Part shown: positions 42,540 to 51,814 of the stretch, piece by piece
Layout: every line of letters begins with the position of its first letter
Numbering within the stretch: position 1 is the stretch's first letter
Assembly (NCBI RefSeq): GCF_029369745.1
Contig: NZ_CP120210.1
Span: 1,736,001 to 1,800,000 of the forward strand
Length of the DNA: 64,000 nucleotides
From: Amycolatopsis sp. QT-25
GTDB lineage: Bacteria > Actinomycetota > Actinomycetes > Mycobacteriales > Pseudonocardiaceae
Reading direction: 5' to 3'
Position numbers and translations under genes: made by a program
Notes under the pieces: generated by a model
The model's database searches: none
Told to the model about the DNA's origin: nothing
What the model saw: only the letters and a program-made list of their open reading frames with translations

Positions 42540-43867
42540 ACCGCGTGGTCATCGCCGCGCCCGGTTCCGGGCACGGCAAGACCACGATCGCCGCGGGGCT
42601 GATGGCGGCGCTGCGGGCACGGGGGCTGAAGGTCTCCGGGCACAAGGTCGGCCCCGACTTCATCGACCCGAGCTACCACGCCCTCGCCACCGGACGGCCG
42701 CCGCGCAACCTCGACCCGTTCCTCCAGGGCGAGGACCGGCTGATCCCGTTGCTGCGGCACGGTTCCGCCGGTGCCGACATCGCGGTCATCGAAGGCGTGA
42801 TGGGCCTGTTCGACGGGGCGCTCGGCACCGAGGGCTACGCGTCGACGGCGCATGTCGCGCGGGTGCTGGACGCACCGGTGGTGCTCGTCGTCGACGCCTC
42901 GGCCGCGTCACGCAGTGTCGCCGCGACCGTGCTCGGGTTCGCGCAGTACGACACGCGCGTCCGGCTCGCCGGCGTCATCCTCAACAAGCTGGGCTCGCAG
43001 CGGCACGCGGACGAGATCGTGACCGCACTGGAGGCGACCGGCGTCCCGCTGCTGGGAACGTTGTACCGCAACGAAGAGATCCACGCGCCGAGCCGTCATC
43101 TCGGCTTGGTCCCGGCGGCGGAACGGGCGAGCGAGTCGGCGCGGTTGCTGCCGGAGCTGGCCGCGTGGATCAGCGAAGGAGTGGATCTCGGGGCGATCGT
43201 GCAGGTCGCGCGATCGGCTTCCCGCCTTTCCGGGGAGCCTTGGCGCCCACCGCTTTCCCCGGACGGACGGCGCTCGGTCGTCGCCGCCGCGGCGGGCCCC
43301 GCGTTCACCTTCCGCTACACCGAGGCCGTCGAACTGCTCGCCGCCGCCGGCATCGACGTCGTCGAAGTGGATCCGTTGCGGGACAAGGAACTCCCCGAGG
43401 GCTGCGCGGGGCTGTACTTCGGCGGCGGCTTCCCCGAGGTGCACGCCGAAGAGCTGTCGGCGAACGTCCCGTTGCGGACGGCGGTGGCCAGGGCCGTCGG
43501 TGACGGAATGCCCGTCGTGGCGGAATGCGCGGGGTTGTTGTATCTCTGCCAGGACATCGACGGCCTGCCGATGACCGGCGTCCTCGACGCCTCGGCCACC
43601 ATGACCAAACGCGGGAAACTCGGCTACCGCAAGGCTTTCGCGCCCGCGGACAGCGTGCTGGCCGTTGCCGGGCACCGCGTCACCGGTCACGAATTCCACC
43701 GGACGATCGTCGAACCCGGCAGCGGCCCGACCCCGGCCTGGGGCTGGGACCGCACGCCCGACGGGTTCGCGTCCGCGTCACTGCACGCGTCCTACCTGCA
43801 CGTCCACTGGGCGGGCTACCCCGAACTCGCCGAACGGTTCGCCGCCGCGGTGCACGCCCATGGCTGA
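42533..43867 (+). CDS. cobB: Hydrogenobyrinic/cobyrinic acid a,c-diamide synthase
   Basis: CobB amidates the a and c side chains with glutamine and ATP. The 444-residue protein has an N-terminal DTBS-like P-loop domain (IAAPGSGHGKTTIAAGLMAA) and a C-terminal class I glutaminase-like domain with the nucleophile in VVAECAGLLYLCQD and a later HASYLHVHW histidine. ATG 42533 lies in the cobO end; the stop lies in the cobC start. Confidence 0.95.
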   Translation: MVNRVVIAAPGSGHGKTTIAAGLMAALRARGLKVSGHKVGPDFIDPSYHALATGRPPRNLDPFLQGEDRLIPLLRHGSAGADIAVIEGVMGLFDGALGTEGYASTAHVARVLDAPVVLVVDASAASRSVAATVLGFAQYDTRVRLAGVILNKLGSQRHADEIVTALEATGVPLLGTLYRNEEIHAPSRHLGLVPAAERASESARLLPELAAWISEGVDLGAIVQVARSASRLSGEPWRPPLSPDGRRSVVAAAAGPAFTFRYTEAVELLAAAGIDVVEVDPLRDKELPEGCAGLYFGGGFPEVHAEELSANVPLRTAVARAVGDGMPVVAECAGLLYLCQDIDGLPMTGVLDASATMTKRGKLGYRKAFAPADSVLAVAGHRVTGHEFHRTIVEPGSGPTPAWGWDRTPDGFASASLHASYLHVHWAGYPELAERFAAAVHAHG

Positions 43868-44903
43868 CTACGACCTCCGGCACCACGGCGACCGCGAGGT
43901 CGGCGAAGGGCTCGTCGACCTCGCGGTCAACGTCCGGCTCCCGGTGCCGCCCGCGTGGCTGCGCGCCGAACTGGCGGCGGCCCTCGACGACCTGGCGGCT
44001 TATCCGGACGTGACCGCCGCCGCGGGGGCGGTGGCACGGCGACACGGTCTGCCGGAGGCCCGGGTGCTGGTGACCTCGGGCGCGGCCGAGGCCTTCACGT
44101 TGCTGGCCACGGCGCTGCGGCCCGCGCACGCCGTGGTCGTGCACCCGCAGTTCACCGAACCGGAAGCCGCTTTGCGCGCGGCCGGACACCGAGTGCGCCG
44201 CGTGCTGTTGTCACCCGGCGACGGTTTCCGGCTGGGCGGCGTCCCGGACGCAGCGGACCTGGTCTTCGTCGGGAACCCCACGAACCCGACTTCGGTGCTG
44301 CATCCGGCCGCGGACCTGCTCGCCTTGCGGCGCCCTGGCCGCCTGGTCGTCGTCGACGAGGCGTTCCTCGACGCCGTCCCCGGCGAGACCGAAAGCGTTG
44401 CCGGGCAACCCGGGTTCGCCGTCCTCCGCAGCCTGACGAAGACCTGGGGAATCGCCGGACTGCGCGCCGGATACGTCCTGGCGGACGCGTCCCTTGTGGA
44501 CAGACTGCGCGCGGTTCAGCCGCCGTGGTCGGTGTCGTCACTCGCCGCCGTCGCCGTGGTGGCGTGCTGCCGCCCGGCGGCACTGGAGGAAGCCGAGAAG
44601 CTGGCGATGGCGGCGGAAGCGGATCGAGAGTACCTGGTCTCGGGCCTGACCGCGTCGGGCGTCGAGGTGCTGGGGGAACCGCGAGGGCCCTTCGTGCTCG
44701 TCCGGCTCCCCGGTGCCGATGGTGTCCGGGAACGTTTGCGGGAGAAGGGCTTCGCCGTCCGGCGGGGGGACACCTTCCCGGGGCTGGACTCGCGGTACCT
44801 GCGGATCGCGGTGCGGGACAGGGACACGGTGGACGCGTTCCTGGCGGCGCTCGCCGCTGTTCGTGAAAATTCCGAAGACCGCCTGCGGGATCGAGGCGGG
44901 TGA
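43860..44903 (+). CDS. cobC: CobC-type PLP-dependent aminotransferase/decarboxylase (aminopropanol arm)
   Basis: The 347-residue class I/II PLP enzyme matches L-threonine-O-3-phosphate decarboxylase-like CobC/CobD proteins of the nucleotide-loop branch. Visible features are NPTNPTSVLHP, the Asp of VVVDEAFLDAV and the PLP lysine in LRSLTKTWGIAGLRAGY. It starts at ATG 43860, overlaps cobB by eight bases, and is the last gene of chlID-cobO-cobB-cobC. Accessory DNA begins just downstream. Confidence 0.9.
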   Translation: MADYDLRHHGDREVGEGLVDLAVNVRLPVPPAWLRAELAAALDDLAAYPDVTAAAGAVARRHGLPEARVLVTSGAAEAFTLLATALRPAHAVVVHPQFTEPEAALRAAGHRVRRVLLSPGDGFRLGGVPDAADLVFVGNPTNPTSVLHPAADLLALRRPGRLVVVDEAFLDAVPGETESVAGQPGFAVLRSLTKTWGIAGLRAGYVLADASLVDRLRAVQPPWSVSSLAAVAVVACCRPAALEEAEKLAMAAEADREYLVSGLTASGVEVLGEPRGPFVLVRLPGADGVRERLREKGFAVRRGDTFPGLDSRYLRIAVRDRDTVDAFLAALAAVRENSEDRLRDRGG

Positions 44904-45127
44904 AGAGATCCCGGGCAGGCTGATGACGGCGAGCGCAAAAACCAGGCCGCCCTCTCGTGTTCGATCGATGTGGTTGGCTGCAGGCGAGCGTCGCATTGGT
45001 GACGGCGCTCCGTTGTTTGTGGCCTGGGCTGAGAGTTGGTAGTTTCAAATCGCTGACGTGGCGATAGAGAACTAGCGAGTGGATCTTGGTCTTGCGCAAT
45101 TGCCGCGATACGCTCTGGCATTCCGTT

Positions 45128-45166
45128 CCGGGTGGCCCAGGGGTGAGATCCTCCTGGGCCACCCGG
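45128..45166. terminator. Strong hairpin terminator of the lectin-RHS operon
   Basis: CCGGGTGGCCCAGG (45128-45141) pairs perfectly with CCTGGGCCACCCGG (45153-45166) around an 11-base loop. It lies 13 bp beyond the minus-strand two-TM gene. On the plus strand TATTTTGG follows, so it may also stop read-through from cobC. Positions 44904-45127 hold nothing I can identify. Confidence 0.75.
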
Positions 45167-45179
45167 CTATTTTGGTCTC

Positions 45180-45362
45180 CTATTCTCGTCTTCTTCGTGT
45201 GAAGCCGAATATGGTACCGAGCACGACGGCGGCAACCAACACCGAAGTTACTGCTGTACCGTTGACGCTGAAATGCCCCGCTCTGATCGAGGGCAGAACA
45301 AAGCCCAGTACGACAAAGGCGAGCGCGACGATTACGGAAACGATAGTGAATCTTGTTTTCAT
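45180..45362 (-). CDS. Small two-TM membrane protein, candidate immunity protein of the RHS protein
   Basis: The 60-residue product (MKTRFTIVSVIVALAFVVLG..., ending FGFTRRRRE) has two hydrophobic segments, about 5-24 and 37-55. The short loop contains HFSVNGTA and the C-terminus is positively charged, presumably cytoplasmic. ATG 45362 overlaps the TGA of the RHS gene by four bases, so the two are co-translated. A small membrane protein coupled to the toxin-bearing end of an RHS gene is the position of an immunity gene. No family was recognised. Confidence 0.7.
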   Translation of the reverse strand: MKTRFTIVSVIVALAFVVLGFVLPSIRAGHFSVNGTAVTSVLVAAVVLGTIFGFTRRRRE

Positions 45363-48300
45363 AAAGCTCCAAGTACGGCTCCGCCGGCGCAAGCGCCAGC
45401 AGATTCGCCAAGTGATGTGCTTTGTCCGTTGATGTTGTTCGTCACCACGTTGGAAACGCTTTCCTTCACGCATCCGCCGACGCCTACGCCGACAATTCCG
45501 CCAACTACTGGAGAAAAGAACGACGATATGGTCACTCCCACGACGGCGCCTACCGCTGTGCCGAACAGGCCGCCGACCGCGTCGCCCGCAAAATCGGCCC
45601 AGCTGTACGCGCCGGTGGGGTCGCTGTTGTTGATGGGGTCGCCGGTGGCGTAGTTGTAGGGGTTGGGTTCTTGACCGGTGGGGTCGGGTTGGGTGAAGCG
45701 GCCCCAGGTGGGGTTGTAGTTGCGGTAGCCGGTGAGGTTGGTTCCGTTGCGGAGTTGGTAGGTGCCGATCCACCGGAAGTGGTTGGTGTCGGCTGCTGGG
45801 CCGGTGGCGGTGGCGGTGCCGTAGGGGCTGTATGTGTAGGTCGCGGCTAGTTGGCCGTTGCTGTCGATGAGACCGAGGACGCTGCCTTGGTAGTCGGTGA
45901 TGAGGTTGTGGAGGGCTCCGGTGGCGGTTTTCTGGGTGATGGGGGTGCCGTCGGGGTCGCGCGTGTAGCTGGTGCGGGCTCCGTTGTCGATGACTTGGGT
46001 GGTGCCGAGCGCCGTTTCGCCGAAGATGTGCGTGGTGCTGCTGCCGTTGACGGTTTCGGTGATGGTGCGGCGTTGGGTTTGGTCGATGGTGTCGTAGTCG
46101 GCGGAGAGCACCTGTTGTCCGCCGGTGGTGGTACGGGTGAGCTGGTTGGTGGGGCTGTAAGTGTGGCTGGTGTTTCCCGCGGTGTTGCCGGTCAGGTTCC
46201 CGGCGCCGTCGAAGGCCAGTTTGTCGTTGCCTGCCGTGGTGGACTGGTTGGCGGTGTTGATGGTGAACGCGGTGCCGGCCAGATTGGTCATGTTGCTGGC
46301 AGTGTCATGGGCGAAGGTGTCATTGCCGGCCTTGATGAGCCGTCCGAGGCTGTCGTAGGTGTAGGCGGTGGTGTCGCCGTTGATGTTCTTGGTCTGCAGT
46401 TTTTCGCTGTCCCCGCCGCCGGATTTGGTGTAGTTGTAGGTGTGGCGCAGGAGTGGGATTCCGCCGGTTTTGTTGACCGTGATGCTGGTTTGACGGCCAC
46501 TCTTGTCGTAGCCGGTGTACTGCACGGTGCCACCGGCGAGGTTGGCGCGGGTACGGCGGTCGGCGTCGTCATAGCCGAAGGTGGTGCTTTGCCCGAACGG
46601 ATCGGCCAGCGTGGTGAGCCGGTCCGCGGCGTCATAGGTGTAGGTGGTGGTGCCGCCCGTGTCGGTCAGGGTGTTGAGGTTGCCGACCTTGTCGTAGGTG
46701 TAGCCGACAGTCTCCACCGAGGCGCCTTCGCTCCGTTTGACTTGGATCGGCTGGCTGGCCGCCGGGGTTTTCGCCCACTGGAATGCAGTAGTCACCGCAC
46801 CGAATCGGCGCGTGATCAGGTTGCCTATTGCGTCGTAGGTGTTGGCCTGTGAGGCTTGCCCGTTGCGGCTGACTGCGACCACGCGGTCGAGTTTGTCATA
46901 GCTGAAGTCGAGGCGCACACCGTTGCCGTCGGTGACGCTGGTGACCCGTGACAGCGAATCGTAGCCGTAGCGGGTGGGCTGGATCGGGCCGGACGGGTCC
47001 ATCGAGGTCAGGTTGCCCGCGGCGTCGTAGCCGAAGGTGGTGAGCTGCCCGTTGCCGTCCGCGCTGGAGGCCACGGTGCCCTGGGGATGGTTGTAGGTGA
47101 AGACCTGCAAGTCGGCGTTCAAACCGGTGGAACGCACCTTGGTGAGGTTGCCCGCGCTGTCGTAGTCCCGGGTGACTTCGTTGTTCTGCGGGTCTTTGAC
47201 CGAGGTGGGCAGGTGCGGCTGCCCGGACTTGGTGTAGCCGATGGCGTTCTTTGCGCCGGTCGGTAGTTCGGTGCCGATCAGATTGTTGAGGCTGTCGTAG
47301 CTGCGGGTGGTGTTGTTGGTGAGCCCGTCCGTGGTCACCTGGACATCGCTGTTGGCGGTCCAAGTTCTCTTCTGGGAGTGGCCGAGCGCGTCGACGGCCT
47401 CGGTCTGGCGGCCTTGGTCGTCGAACTTGTAAGTGACCTTGTTGGTGTTGGCGTCGGTTTCGGTGGTCTGCTTGTCGCCGTAGGCGAACAGTGTGGTCAG
47501 CGGGCCCGCCTGCCCGGGGACCCGTACTTCGGTGACCCGGTCGGACGAATCGTAGAACAGTTGGGTCTTGCCCTTGTTCGGGTCGGTGAGCGCGCTGAGG
47601 TTGTTCGCGGCGTCGTACTGCAGCGTGGTCTGATTGCCCGCACGGTCGGCATAACTGGTCAGCTTGCCCGTCGAGTCGTAGACGTAGCTCGCAGCGGTGG
47701 TGCCGGTGTGGTCGGTGATGGCGGTCAGGTGCTGAGCACCGTCATAGGCGAAGGTGGTGACCCGTCCTTGGGAATCGGTGATCGATGCGAGGGTGCCGTC
47801 GCCGTGGTAGCGAGGCGTGGTGCTGTTGCCGTTGCGGTCGGCCTGGGACAGTAACCAGCCCTGTGCGTTGAACGACCATTTCTCGTTGGAACCGTTGAAG
47901 GTCAGCGTGTACGTGCCACCGTCGAGCTTCGCGAATTCTGCTCCGACTCCGGGAGCCGGTTTGTAGCCGCCGGAGGCGTTCTTGGTGAACGTCGCGCAGT
48001 ATGCGCTGTCGCCGTGCAGTACCACGTTGTCGCCCTCGAACGTCAGGCCGACATCTCGACCGGTGTTCAGCGACCATCCGGTACCCAGCGCTCCACCGTC
48101 GGCGAGTTTGCTGTTGTAGACATGGTTGAGCGACAGGTGTTGACCGGTGCCCTTCACCGTCAGGTCGCTGGCGTTGATCACGACGTTGCCGTTTGCGGTA
48201 TTCACCAGGAGTTCGGAACGGTCCGAGACCGGGAAACGCTCCAGTGGATACTGGTTCATGACCCCGGTGGCCACTCCCGGGGAACAGGTCACCGCGTCGG

Positions 48301-48562
48301 CTCGCATTGCATCGGGTGCCGCCTGGCCGCGGCTGCCGGGACCCTGCCACGGGAGTGCCGGGGGCGCAGCCCCGACCGGAACCCGGTTCACCTGCGTGGG
48401 CGGCACCCATGCCGACGCGGGAATCGACACCCCCGCATCGAGCGGTCCAGACGGCGCTTCGGCGGCCTGGACCACCGCGGCCGGACTTGTCACCACCAAT
48501 GCGGAAATTGCGAAAAGAGATGTCCCGTGCAACATTGACCTGCGGGAAAATTTGCTTCTCAT
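45359..48562 (-). CDS. Secreted RHS/YD-repeat protein with glycine-zipper C-terminal tip
   Basis: The 1067-residue product has a signal peptide (MRSKFSRRSMLHG..., ending VVQAAEA near residue 35). A DUF6531-like N-terminal region carries NGNVVINASDLTV and LGTGWSLN, and many YD repeats follow (e.g. TYTYDAADRLTTLADPFGQS). The RHS core ends at GYRNYNPTWGRFTQPDPTGQ. In polymorphic RHS toxins the variable toxin follows this core. Here the last 83 residues (985-1067) are almost all Gly/Ala/Val: AGDAVGGLFGTAVGAVVGVT, then PVVGGIVGVGVGGCV. This looks like a membrane-inserting or bacteriocin-like tip, not an enzyme. It follows the lectin gene by about 70 bp. Confidence 0.85.
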   Translation of the reverse strand: MRSKFSRRSMLHGTSLFAISALVVTSPAAVVQAAEAPSGPLDAGVSIPASAWVPPTQVNRVPVGAAPPALPWQGPGSRGQAAPDAMRADAVTCSPGVATGVMNQYPLERFPVSDRSELLVNTANGNVVINASDLTVKGTGQHLSLNHVYNSKLADGGALGTGWSLNTGRDVGLTFEGDNVVLHGDSAYCATFTKNASGGYKPAPGVGAEFAKLDGGTYTLTFNGSNEKWSFNAQGWLLSQADRNGNSTTPRYHGDGTLASITDSQGRVTTFAYDGAQHLTAITDHTGTTAASYVYDSTGKLTSYADRAGNQTTLQYDAANNLSALTDPNKGKTQLFYDSSDRVTEVRVPGQAGPLTTLFAYGDKQTTETDANTNKVTYKFDDQGRQTEAVDALGHSQKRTWTANSDVQVTTDGLTNNTTRSYDSLNNLIGTELPTGAKNAIGYTKSGQPHLPTSVKDPQNNEVTRDYDSAGNLTKVRSTGLNADLQVFTYNHPQGTVASSADGNGQLTTFGYDAAGNLTSMDPSGPIQPTRYGYDSLSRVTSVTDGNGVRLDFSYDKLDRVVAVSRNGQASQANTYDAIGNLITRRFGAVTTAFQWAKTPAASQPIQVKRSEGASVETVGYTYDKVGNLNTLTDTGGTTTYTYDAADRLTTLADPFGQSTTFGYDDADRRTRANLAGGTVQYTGYDKSGRQTSITVNKTGGIPLLRHTYNYTKSGGGDSEKLQTKNINGDTTAYTYDSLGRLIKAGNDTFAHDTASNMTNLAGTAFTINTANQSTTAGNDKLAFDGAGNLTGNTAGNTSHTYSPTNQLTRTTTGGQQVLSADYDTIDQTQRRTITETVNGSSTTHIFGETALGTTQVIDNGARTSYTRDPDGTPITQKTATGALHNLITDYQGSVLGLIDSNGQLAATYTYSPYGTATATGPAADTNHFRWIGTYQLRNGTNLTGYRNYNPTWGRFTQPDPTGQEPNPYNYATGDPINNSDPTGAYSWADFAGDAVGGLFGTAVGAVVGVTISSFFSPVVGGIVGVGVGGCVKESVSNVVTNNINGQSTSLGESAGACAGGAVLGAL

Positions 48563-48631
48563 GATAAGAACAGTCTCCCCATATTGCTTATTTCAGAAGC
48601 ACTCACTGCCTGATAGGCACGTAAGAAGTGA

Positions 48632-49192
48632 TCAAGCGTGCGTCCACCGCTGATGCGGTACGCGGTTGTAATCCCATAGTTGCACGGTGGTACCTCTGCC
48701 GTGGTCGTAGATGTCCCACACCTGATTCGGGTGTGTGGCGCTCTCGAACACCAGCGTCGAATCGACCGGGTAGACGTTGAACCGTTGAGTGGCTGCACCG
48801 GTGCACGGCTGCTCTTCCAGTGAACCACCACGACCGTTACGGCTGTCGACACACCACGTGTCCGCGCTGCGAACCTCCCAGTTGTACGATTTTTCATACC
48901 ATACGAAATACCATTGCTGGTTCGCTTGACCGTTGCAAGTCCAAGCCTGCACCCAAGGACCTTCGCCGCTGCCATAGACATCGAGGCATTTGTTCGAGTC
49001 GAACGCGGATCGGATCGTGAAAGTGTTGCCCTCGACTGTGCGACCGAAGAACGCGCTTAACTCCACCGGAGTCGCTCGAGTCGCCTCATTCAGCGATGAT
49101 TCTCCGGGAGCGGTCACCGCGCTCGCCGTCGGCATAGAGCAAGTCGCAGCGGTCACGGCGATCGCCGTGACCGCGATTATGTGGGAGAACAT
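48632..49192 (-). CDS. Secreted ricin-type beta-trefoil lectin domain protein
   Basis: ATG 49192 follows GAGAGG with six-base spacing and gives 186 residues with a signal peptide (MFSHIIAVTAIAVTAATCSM, then PTASA). The mature part is a single RICIN beta-trefoil with QxW-type repeats: ANQQWYFVWYE, AATQRFNVYPV and PHQRWTHA at the C-terminus. Paired cysteines (KCLDVYG/WTCNG and WCVDSRNG/QPCTG) mark the subdomains. It binds carbohydrate; no catalytic domain is attached. It is the first gene of lectin-RHS-two-TM and may help the RHS protein dock on cells. Codon use is visibly less GC-biased than in the cob genes. Confidence 0.82.
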   Translation of the reverse strand: MFSHIIAVTAIAVTAATCSMPTASAVTAPGESSLNEATRATPVELSAFFGRTVEGNTFTIRSAFDSNKCLDVYGSGEGPWVQAWTCNGQANQQWYFVWYEKSYNWEVRSADTWCVDSRNGRGGSLEEQPCTGAATQRFNVYPVDSTLVFESATHPNQVWDIYDHGRGTTVQLWDYNRVPHQRWTHA

Positions 49193-49560
49193 CACTGACC
49201 TCTCCCTTGGTGCACAGTTCACTCCGCGCAGCACAAAGCCGCGCCCAGATCTGCTACTCACCAATTCGACCTTTCCCCATAGCGTCCACCCACGACAAAA
49301 GTCACTCGACCCCCTGGACGTGGTCCAGACGCTACCGCGTTCTTCGCGCTCAGCCGGCGGACCGCCGAAAGATCACTCGATAAGTCCAACGCGTGACTGT
49401 CGCTAAAAGTGAAGCACGCTAGGCCATTCAGTCGTAATCGATCTTCCTGATGGGCTCGCAGAGTGCGGAAACGACTGCGGTGCAGTCTATGGAGATCTGA
49501 AAGCGTGGCATCGTGCTGCAACTGGTTCGAGAACAGGAAAAGGGACTCGCGACCCACTTA
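49193..49560. other. Intergenic region upstream of the lectin operon
   Basis: There is no convincing gene here. Short open frames on both strands lack ribosome sites. It is less GC-rich than its surroundings and must hold the lectin-RHS promoter, but I cannot place the -35/-10 boxes with confidence. The IS element inserted at its right edge. Confidence 0.5.
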
Positions 49561-49597
49561 GAGCGTGTCTTACGTGGCGACCGGTGGCTGATGCGCC

Positions 49598-49969
49598 ATG
49601 ATCTTGGTCGTGGTTGATCGGTTGTCTTTGCGTCTTGTGCCGGATGAGCTGTGGGAACTGGTGAAGCCGTTGATCCCCGCGTTCACACCGCGTCCGCAGG
49701 GTGGTGGGACCGCGCCGTTGGATCCGCGGCAGGTGTTCACGGCGATCGTGTACGTGCTGACCAGCGGATGTGCTTGGCGGGATCTGCCGCCGTCGTTCGG
49801 CGTGCCCTTCCAGACCGCGCACCGCCGGTTCGCGCAATGGACAGAGGCCGGGCTATGGCGCGAGCTCCATCGTGTACTGCTTGACGAACTGGGCAGCCGG
49901 GGCTTGCTCGACTGGAGTCGTGCGATCGTGGACGGCGCCTCCGTCCGCGCGAAAAAGGGGGATCTCTGA
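49598..49969 (+). CDS. IS5-type transposase, frame A
   Basis: The 123-residue product (LRLVPDELWELVKPLIPAF, then FTAIVYVLTSGCAWRDLPPS) is the DUF4096/N-terminal half of an IS5-type DDE transposase. It ends with IVDGASVRAKKGDL, where IVDGA holds the first catalytic Asp. The stop follows a run AAAAAGGGGG (near 49957-49966). A -1 slip there would join it to frame B, giving the usual VRAKKGG continuation. Confidence 0.88.
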   Translation: MILVVVDRLSLRLVPDELWELVKPLIPAFTPRPQGGGTAPLDPRQVFTAIVYVLTSGCAWRDLPPSFGVPFQTAHRRFAQWTEAGLWRELHRVLLDELGSRGLLDWSRAIVDGASVRAKKGDL

Positions 49970-50427
49970 CCGGCCCCAGCCCGGTCGACCGAGGTAAACC
50001 CGGCTCGAAAATCCACGTCCTGTCCGACCGTGCCGGCCTGCCGCTCACGATCGCGATCTCCGCCGCGAACACCCACGACTCGCTCGCGCTCAAACCCCTG
50101 GTGATGGCGATCCCCGCGGTCAAGTCCCACCGAGGCCCGCGACGCCGCAAGCCCGCCAAGCTGCACGCCGACAAGGCCTACGACCAGCCCGCGCTCCGAC
50201 ACTGGGTCCGCGACCGCGGCATCACAGTCCGCATCGCCCGCAAAGGCATCGAATCCGCGGACAAACTCGGCAAACACCGCTGGGTGATCGAGCGAACCAT
50301 GGCCTGGCTCACCGGATACCGCCGCCTCACCCTGCGCTACGAACGCAAAGCCGAACACTTCCTCGCCTTCCTTACCCTCGGAGCCGCCCTCACCTGCCAC
50401 AAGAAACTCCGAAAGCTCACCACGTAA
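49967..50427 (+). CDS. IS5-type transposase, frame B (C-terminal part)
   Basis: The frame runs on from the slip site as LTGPSPVDRGKPGSKIHVLS, with HADKAYDQPALR (second Asp) and the catalytic Glu region KHRWVIERTMAWL. It ends at TAA in the right inverted repeat. It has no ribosome site of its own, so a -1 frameshift product A-B is expected, as in several IS5 subgroups. A simple mutation is the alternative. Confidence 0.82.
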
Positions 50428-50672
50428 GACACGCTCTTAACCCGGCCGCATCCTGAGGCGGCCGTCGCGGTTGTCGATGCGAGGTGTGCGTGCCGTAGGG
50501 GAACGGCTTGCCGTTGTTGCGGACTGGACGACCGTGTCGTCCAGTGTGGACTGTCTGCTCCCGTTGAGTATCGAGAGGTGGCGCAAAGGTGGCATTAAAG
50601 TCGGTGTGTGGAAATGGAGGACTTCTGACGTCCCTATTCCTGCATCCGGGCTTGAAACTGTGCGGATTCAGG

Positions 50673-50865
<193 letters not shown>

Positions 50866-50872
<7 letters not shown>

Positions 50873-51750
50873 CCACCCTTCTTGAGCACCTCGATCACCG
50901 AGGTGTAACTGCTCTTGCCGAACCCCGCGGCGGCGGCTTTCTCCAGTAGTTCCTTGTTCCGTACCGGGATCTCGGCGTCCACGCCCTGCTCGTGGCTGGT
51001 TCCGATGATGTGCTTCAGCGTCGTGATGTTCATTTCCAGAGAACCGGCCTCACCGGGATACACGCCGCTGTCGATGGCGGGCGCCTCCGCCTTGATGATG
51101 CCGCCGATCACCACCGGCAGGAACCAGTTCACGGCGAGCTTCGTGAACTCGGTCGCCGCGACTCCCGCGCTGCCGACCAGCGCGGCGGCGTGCAGGAAAC
51201 CGTTCATCGACGAATACATCATGCTCAGCAAGGCGGTGTTGTACAGCACCGCGAGGCCCGGTTCCTCGCCCAAGTGCGTCGGGTCGCCCATGACGGCCAG
51301 TGTGGCCTTGTGTGCCTCGAAGACCTCGGCGGAACCGCTGTACAGGAAGACCGCGCCCGGGCGGCCGACCAGGGCCGGGGGAACCATGATGGCGCCGTCG
51401 AGGTAGGCGGCCCCGCGTTCCTCCGTCCAACGGACGGCCTGGCCCGCCTCTTTCGGCGTCCCGGAATTCAGGTTCACCAGAACGCGGCCGCGCAAGGCTT
51501 CGCCGGCTGGTTCGAGAGCGGAGTACAGGGCGTCGTAATCGGCGAGACAGACCACGAGCAGGTGGCTCGCGGACACGGCGTCCACGACGTCGTCCGCCTG
51601 CCGTGCCCCTTTCGCCACCAAAGGGGCGGCCTTGCCGGGAGAACGGTTCCACACGGTCACGTCGTGGCCGTGGTCGAGCAGGACGGCGGCGAGTGTGGCG
51701 CCCATCGGGCCGAGGCCGAGGACGGTCACGGCGAGATTCTGATCGGTCAT
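50866..51750 (-). CDS. NAD(P)-dependent oxidoreductase, 6-phosphogluconate dehydrogenase/imine-reductase-like
   Basis: The 294-residue protein has a Rossmann start VTVLGLGPMGATLAAVLLD, the beta-hydroxyacid motif VLVNLNSGTPKEA, and a helical C-terminal domain in which imine reductases and 6PGDH-like enzymes dimerise. The lysine typical of hydroxyisobutyrate dehydrogenases is not evident, so it fits the imine-reductase-type branch better; the substrate is unknown. It diverges from the MerR gene, with the MerR-style promoter between them. Its stop codon is provided by the duplicated cobS fragment. Confidence 0.85.
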
Positions 51751-51758
51751 GGGGCAAG

Positions 51759-51788
51759 GCTAAAGTCTCTCATCGGTGTGAGAGTCAA
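51759..51788 (-). promoter_or_regulatory. MerR-type promoter and operator of the oxidoreductase gene
   Basis: On the minus strand TTGACT (51788-51783) and TTTAGC (51764-51759) are 18 bp apart. The spacer holds the dyad CTCTCA-N6-TGAGAG (51767-51784). A dyad inside a long spacer is the hallmark of MerR-activated promoters. Confidence 0.65.
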
Positions 51789-51814
51789 CTCCTGATCGTG
51801 TAAACGTTGTTCTC

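Larger units (their letters stand above)
49561..50436 (+). mobile_element. IS5-family insertion sequence, 876 bp, intact ends
   Basis: Perfect 17-bp terminal inverted repeats are GAGCGTGTCTTACGTGG (49561-49577) and its complement (50420-50436). Both flanks carry TTA (49558-49560 and 50437-50439), a 3-bp target duplication. Two overlapping transposase frames lie inside. Perfect ends and duplication imply recent movement. Confidence 0.93.

Noticed and set aside
44538..44996. Minus-strand frame with a signal-like start opposite cobC.
   Set aside because: It lies antisense to most of the cobC 3' end, has no good ribosome site and no family features.
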